16,784 nucleotides of DNA from assembly GCA_019136935.1 (NCBI GenBank), contig JAGVTI010000029.1, forward strand, positions 1 through 16,784, read 5' to 3'. The DNA comes from Deltaproteobacteria bacterium. Lineage in GTDB: Bacteria; Desulfobacterota; Syntrophia; Syntrophales; JAAYKM01. The stretch's first letter is position 1, and every line of letters begins with the position of its first letter. A program made the translations under genes and the position numbers. Positions 13,973-16,784 of this stretch are shown here, in pieces. The notes beneath the pieces are model-generated. The model worked only from the letters and a program-made list of their open reading frames with translations. It was not told the origin of the DNA and ran no database searches.

Positions 13973-15372
13973 CTTCGAACCTCCTGTTCGGCGTAGGAGC
14001 GGTAATCCTCAAACCGGCTGCTCATGCCGCAGGCTTCCAGGAATTCGGCGAGGGCCGCATCGAAATCGTAGGCGGCCTGCAGCCGCTGCACCCGTGTCCT
14101 CGAGAGGGCCAGCTGGGCATCGACGACATCGAGGGACGTGGACAGCCCTTCCCGGAAGGACAGCCTCTTGGTCCGCAGATTTTCCTCGTTCAGCTCCTGG
14201 GATGCCTGCAGGGCATCGAATTGTTCCCTGGCCTTCAGCATTTCATGGAACTTTTTTTCGCTGAGCGTCAAGATGTTCCGTTGAACTTTTTGCTGCAGGT
14301 AGGCGGTTTTCTGTTCCAGGTGCCTTGCCGCACGCGTGTTGTGCAGGCCGGAGAAACCCTCGAACAGGGTAAAGCTGGCGCCGATCCCGGCAGCCCAATC
14401 CGGCTCCAGCAGTGTCAGGTCTTCGCGGTAAAGCTCACGGACGCCGAACAGGTAAATGTCCGGCGACCATCGCGCCTTCTCGGCTTGCAGATTCTGGTGC
14501 GCCAGTTCAAGTTGCGCCCCGATTTGTCCGATCGCCGGATGGCTTTTTAAAGCCCTTTCCTGGAAATAAGCGAGGGATTCGGGGATATCCGTGATGAATA
14601 GGGGAGAGGAAGGGGTCAGGTCATCGCAGACCGAAACGATGTTCTGCAGGGCGATTCGGGCGATCTCCACGTCCCTTTCGGCGCGTTTCAGTTCACGGTC
14701 GGCTTCGGCCAAAGCGACGTCCGCGTGCAGGCGTTCCGTACGGGCGATCAGGCCCTCTTCTTCCAGGCGCCCGGCTTCGTAGGCATGCCGTTTCATTCCT
14801 TCAAGCACATCACCGCGTACATCCCGGACCTGCAGGGCCAGTTGGAGCCCGAAATATCTTTTCACGATATCGCTTGTCAGGCGGTCAACCGCCTGGCGCT
14901 GCTGTTCCTGCGCATAATGGAACCGGGCGGCGGCGGCGCGGTTGGCGGAGATGATTTTTCCGCCCGTAAAGACGGGCCAGGTCATGGCGATCTGGGCCCG
15001 CCAGAAGGACCTGTCCTGAACGTCAAGCAGAAAAGGCGGGACGGCGGCGGCAGGCACGGCGGGGTGAAGTTTGAGGATCGTTTCCCGGATCCCGTTCAGG
15101 TCGATGGAAATCGGTTCGTCGATGCGGGTGTAGCGCCCCATGGCCTCGATTTTGGGCCAGTAAAGACCATGGGCCGCCAGGCGTTCCTCCTGCCTCCTGT
15201 CCGTTTCTTCCTGCGCAGAAAGCAGTTCCTCGTTGTTCCGGTTCATCAGGCCGAGGGCTTGGGGAAAGCTGAGGTCGAGGGCACGACTGTCCGAAGGGGG
15301 CAAGAAGAAGGCGTGCAGGCAGAAGAAAACAAGGACCCGTAAAACGGGCCATGAAAATATCCGTGACGTCAT
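13969..15372 (-). CDS. TolC-family outer-membrane efflux protein
   Basis: A protein of 467 residues. The signal peptide occupies about the first 31 (MTSRIFSWPVLRVLVFFCLH, then a cut near SRA). The mature part has the two OEP repeats. LDLSFPQALGLMNRNNEEL opens the first, with the WPVFTGGKIISANRAAAARF turn near 140-160. LKSHPAIGQIGAQLELAHQN opens the second, with SFTLFEGFSGLHNTRAARH later. Both show the long amphipathic helices of the trimeric channel-tunnel. The start at 15372 has AAAGGTGA about 6 nt upstream. It is the first gene of the exporter operon, preceded by a 263-bp gap with a candidate promoter. The identity of the family is certain; the exported compound is not. Confidence 0.94.
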   Translation of the reverse strand: MTSRIFSWPVLRVLVFFCLHAFFLPPSDSRALDLSFPQALGLMNRNNEELLSAQEETDRRQEERLAAHGLYWPKIEAMGRYTRIDEPISIDLNGIRETILKLHPAVPAAAVPPFLLDVQDRSFWRAQIAMTWPVFTGGKIISANRAAAARFHYAQEQQRQAVDRLTSDIVKRYFGLQLALQVRDVRGDVLEGMKRHAYEAGRLEEEGLIARTERLHADVALAEADRELKRAERDVEIARIALQNIVSVCDDLTPSSPLFITDIPESLAYFQERALKSHPAIGQIGAQLELAHQNLQAEKARWSPDIYLFGVRELYREDLTLLEPDWAAGIGASFTLFEGFSGLHNTRAARHLEQKTAYLQQKVQRNILTLSEKKFHEMLKAREQFDALQASQELNEENLRTKRLSFREGLSTSLDVVDAQLALSRTRVQRLQAAYDFDAALAEFLEACGMSSRFEDYRSYAEQEVRR

Positions 15373-15501
15373 CGATTCACCTTTGATGGATCAAGGAAAC
15401 GCAGGACCGTGCCGCGGCAAGCCGAATCGAGGCCGCATACCGATACCGCTTTCGGCCATGTTCCTCATCTTCATAAACCGTCGTTTTTGAAATCTCCCTG
15501 A

Positions 15502-15531
15502 TTAGTACCATCAAACAGCGGATTTTGACAA
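15502..15531 (-). promoter_or_regulatory. Candidate promoter of the tolC-hlyD-permease operon
   Basis: Read on the - strand, TTGTCA (15531 to 15526; five of six) is followed by 18 bp and TACTAA (15507 to 15502; three of six). This would give a leader of about 120 nt before the tolC-like start. Its -35 sits inside the inverted repeat annotated next to it. Confidence 0.38.
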
Positions 15532-15541
15532 TCCGTTTGAT
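15510..15541. promoter_or_regulatory. Imperfect inverted repeat, candidate operator
   Basis: The left arm ATCAAA-cag-CGGATT (15510-15524) and the right arm AATCCGTTTGAT (15530-15541) are reverse complements apart from a 3-nt insertion. The 5-nt centre is TTGAC. Its position over the candidate -35 is what one expects of a TetR-, MarR- or similar repressor site for an efflux operon. No regulator gene is in the window. In the rest of this gap, a CGGCCGG/CCGGCCG hairpin lies at 15568-15595, and I see no gene. Confidence 0.45.
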
Positions 15542-15635
15542 TCGGAATGCGATGAAGCCCGGTTTAACGGCCGGCTACCGCTGGCGAACCGGCCGAAAGC
15601 CCTGCGTTGTTTTTTGGGAGAACGCCGGCAGGGTG

Positions 15636-16448
15636 TCATCGCTGATCTTCCAGGTAGAACCGGATGGGGATATCCACGATCATGGCCCGGGGGATGCGCT
15701 TCGTTCTTGCCGGTTCAAACCGCCAGGACCGGACGGCCTTCTGGGCCGAACGGTCGAGGACGGCGTATCCGGAACTTTTCTTGATGAGGACCTGACCGGT
15801 GCGGCCGTCTGCCAGGATCTCGACGGTCAGAAGGGCTGTTCCTTCATACCCCCGGGATCTGGCCTCCGCCGGGTAGACGGGGGGAGGCGTATCCAGGTAG
15901 CGCGGTTTCGCCGTCATGGAATCCGGAGCGGCTTCCGTGAGGGCATTTTCTCCCGCAACGGCCTGGTTCTCCCCGCCCGGAAAGAAGTCCCCCGCCGCCG
16001 CGGATTTTCCCGTCGGCGACGGGTTCAGGGCGGTCATGGCGGGAACAGAGGCGAGGACGAATTCCCCGTTTTCCTTGGATCTCCCGTTATTATTCGACAT
16101 CGCGACGGCGGTGTTTCTTTTTGCCGGCGTTTTTCCCGGCTTTCCTTCCCGGCCGTGAACGGCCGTCTCCCCTCTTTTTGAGAGAGCCGGGGGCAGGCGA
16201 ACTTTTTTGAATGCGCTGTTTTCACCCGGCGGCGACAGGGTTACCTGGATGACCGGCATGGCCCGCCTGTCTGGCGCCGTCGCAAAAGGGTTCTCGGCCG
16301 CCGGAAGAAGAAATCCCAGGGCCAGGAGATGCAGCAGCAAGGAAAACGCCGCCATCCGGAATAAGGGCGCTTTCCCTTCCGGAGCGGCGGGGAGATGCCC
16401 CCCCGCCGTGGTTTCAAATTCCGTGACTTCCGCTTCCGCGATCCGCAT
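15636..16448 (-). CDS. TonB-like energy-transducing protein
   Basis: A protein of 270 residues. It has about 31 cytosolic residues, one membrane helix (32-50), a long disordered periplasmic linker (about 51-180) rich in Gly, Ala, Ser, Asn and Lys, and a TonB C-terminal domain (about 186-268). The domain reads PPPVYPAEARSRGYEGTALL (188-207), then VEILADGRTGQV, SSGYAVLDRSA and VRSWRFEPA, the standard alternation. The linker lacks the repeated Glu-Pro/Lys-Pro pattern of E. coli TonB. In the family, such proteins pass proton-motive energy from ExbB/ExbD to outer-membrane receptors; no exbBD is in view. The start ATG 16448 has GGGAG 8 nt upstream. It lies 58 bp after the receptor gene, so the two are likely a pair. 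Confidence 0.92.
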   Translation of the reverse strand: MRIAEAEVTEFETTAGGHLPAAPEGKAPLFRMAAFSLLLHLLALGFLLPAAENPFATAPDRRAMPVIQVTLSPPGENSAFKKVRLPPALSKRGETAVHGREGKPGKTPAKRNTAVAMSNNNGRSKENGEFVLASVPAMTALNPSPTGKSAAAGDFFPGGENQAVAGENALTEAAPDSMTAKPRYLDTPPPVYPAEARSRGYEGTALLTVEILADGRTGQVLIKKSSGYAVLDRSAQKAVRSWRFEPARTKRIPRAMIVDIPIRFYLEDQR

Positions 16449-16485
16449 CGATTGAGCTCCCGCTGATCCCGATTACCCTTTCGTA

Positions 16486-16501
16486 CCCGGCCGGAGCCGG
16501 G
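16486..16501 (-). other. Short GC hairpin between receptor and TonB genes
   Basis: CCCGGC (16486-16491) and GCCGGG (16496-16501) form a 6-bp stem with the loop CGGA. There is no T-run on the - strand, so it is not a complete intrinsic terminator. It might only reduce read-through or protect the receptor transcript's end. Confidence 0.4.
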
Positions 16502-16506
16502 CCTTC

Positions 16507-16784
16507 TCAGAATTCATAACTCAATCCGGCGAAGACCGTTCTTCCCGCTCCCGGATAGCGGCACCATGAGGTTGTCCAGGTGGCCTGGTCGGTAAAGCTT
16601 CCCATCCTGGTGTCGTAATCCGCATCGGCCAGGTTGGTGGCGGAGGCGGACAGGACGTAATGCTTCCCGAATCGCTGTTCGATCTTCAGATCCGCCGTCC
16701 AGTAGGAATCCAGGGTGTAGGCTACGGTGCGGGTATCCGGATAGACCGTCGTTTCCGTGTGATATACGACACGGTCGCTTACGT
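16507..16784 (-). CDS. TonB-dependent outer-membrane receptor, C-terminal part
   Basis: Only the last 91 codons are inside; the gene enters from the right edge. Read on the - strand, the end is LDSYWTADLKIEQRFGKHYV, then LSASATNLADADYDTRMGSF and RYPGAGRTVFAGLSYEF before TGA (16509-16507). An N-L-x-D/A-x-x-Y segment followed by P-G-x-G-R-T-x-F-x-G-L-x-Y-x-F with a terminal Phe is the classic end of TonB-dependent receptor beta-barrels; the Phe serves outer-membrane insertion. The ligand cannot be told from this part. The next gene downstream is the TonB-like protein. Confidence 0.9.
   Translation of the reverse strand, partial: VSDRVVYHTETTVYPDTRTVAYTLDSYWTADLKIEQRFGKHYVLSASATNLADADYDTRMGSFTDQATWTTSWCRYPGAGRTVFAGLSYEF

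Noticed and set aside
15525..15553. TTGACA (15525-15530) with TGCGAT 17 bp later on the + strand
   Set aside because: As a promoter it would run antisense into the TonB-like gene. The -10 is poor, and the hexamer is explained by the centre of the inverted repeat.
15568..15595. CGGCCGG/CCGGCCG hairpin downstream of the TonB-like gene
   Set aside because: Considered as a terminator, but neither strand has a T-run after it. It is left only as a note in the gap description.
1..16784. tRNA, rRNA, CRISPR array, insertion sequence, phage genes
   Set aside because: I saw no cloverleaf with a TTCGA-type T-arm, no regularly spaced repeats, no transposase or integrase motifs and no phage structural genes.

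Overview
The window looks like a chromosomal segment of an anaerobic deltaproteobacterium (Desulfobacterota), most like the Syntrophus/Syntrophobacterales group. This rests on the rplM-rpsI-argC neighbourhood, the protein-level feel of the housekeeping genes, moderately high GC, a DUF6485-type cysteine-rich protein, and Gram-negative envelope genes (TolC, TonB, a TonB-dependent receptor). The genus is an inference, because no database search was possible.

Layout. Positions 1-628 hold no intact gene. They contain two apparent coding fossils: the frameshifted 3' end of an unrecognised gene (about 177-424) and a truncated 5' end of a glycogen/starch-synthase-like gene (from 414). An intact dual-specificity/tyrosine-phosphatase-like gene follows (629-1138). 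The housekeeping block on the + strand is rplM, rpsI, a strong intrinsic terminator, argC and cysS, ending in a large terminator shared with a convergent universal-stress-protein gene on the - strand.

From 5579 to 9788 there is a tightly coupled four-gene + strand operon: an ABC ATPase, an ABC-2 permease, a GldG-like auxiliary protein and a DUF4340 protein. This is the Gld-type ABC system that is widespread in bacteria that do not glide. Two small + strand genes follow: an eight-cysteine DUF6485-like protein and a stand-alone cyclic-nucleotide-binding domain. A perfect 26-bp palindrome and a terminator-like hairpin come after them.

From 10625 to the right edge everything is on the - strand. 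In transcription order it reads: a TonB-dependent receptor (only its C-terminus is inside), a TonB-like energiser, a 260-bp gap with a candidate promoter/operator, tolC, hlyD and two paralogous ABC-2 permeases. The last four start codons and stops are overlapped or closely coupled, so this is one efflux operon. No ABC ATPase is encoded in or next to it, which is its most notable property. The plausible working model is a tripartite exporter (two permeases, adaptor, outer-membrane channel) sitting behind a TonB-dependent uptake pair. The substrate cannot be read from the sequence.
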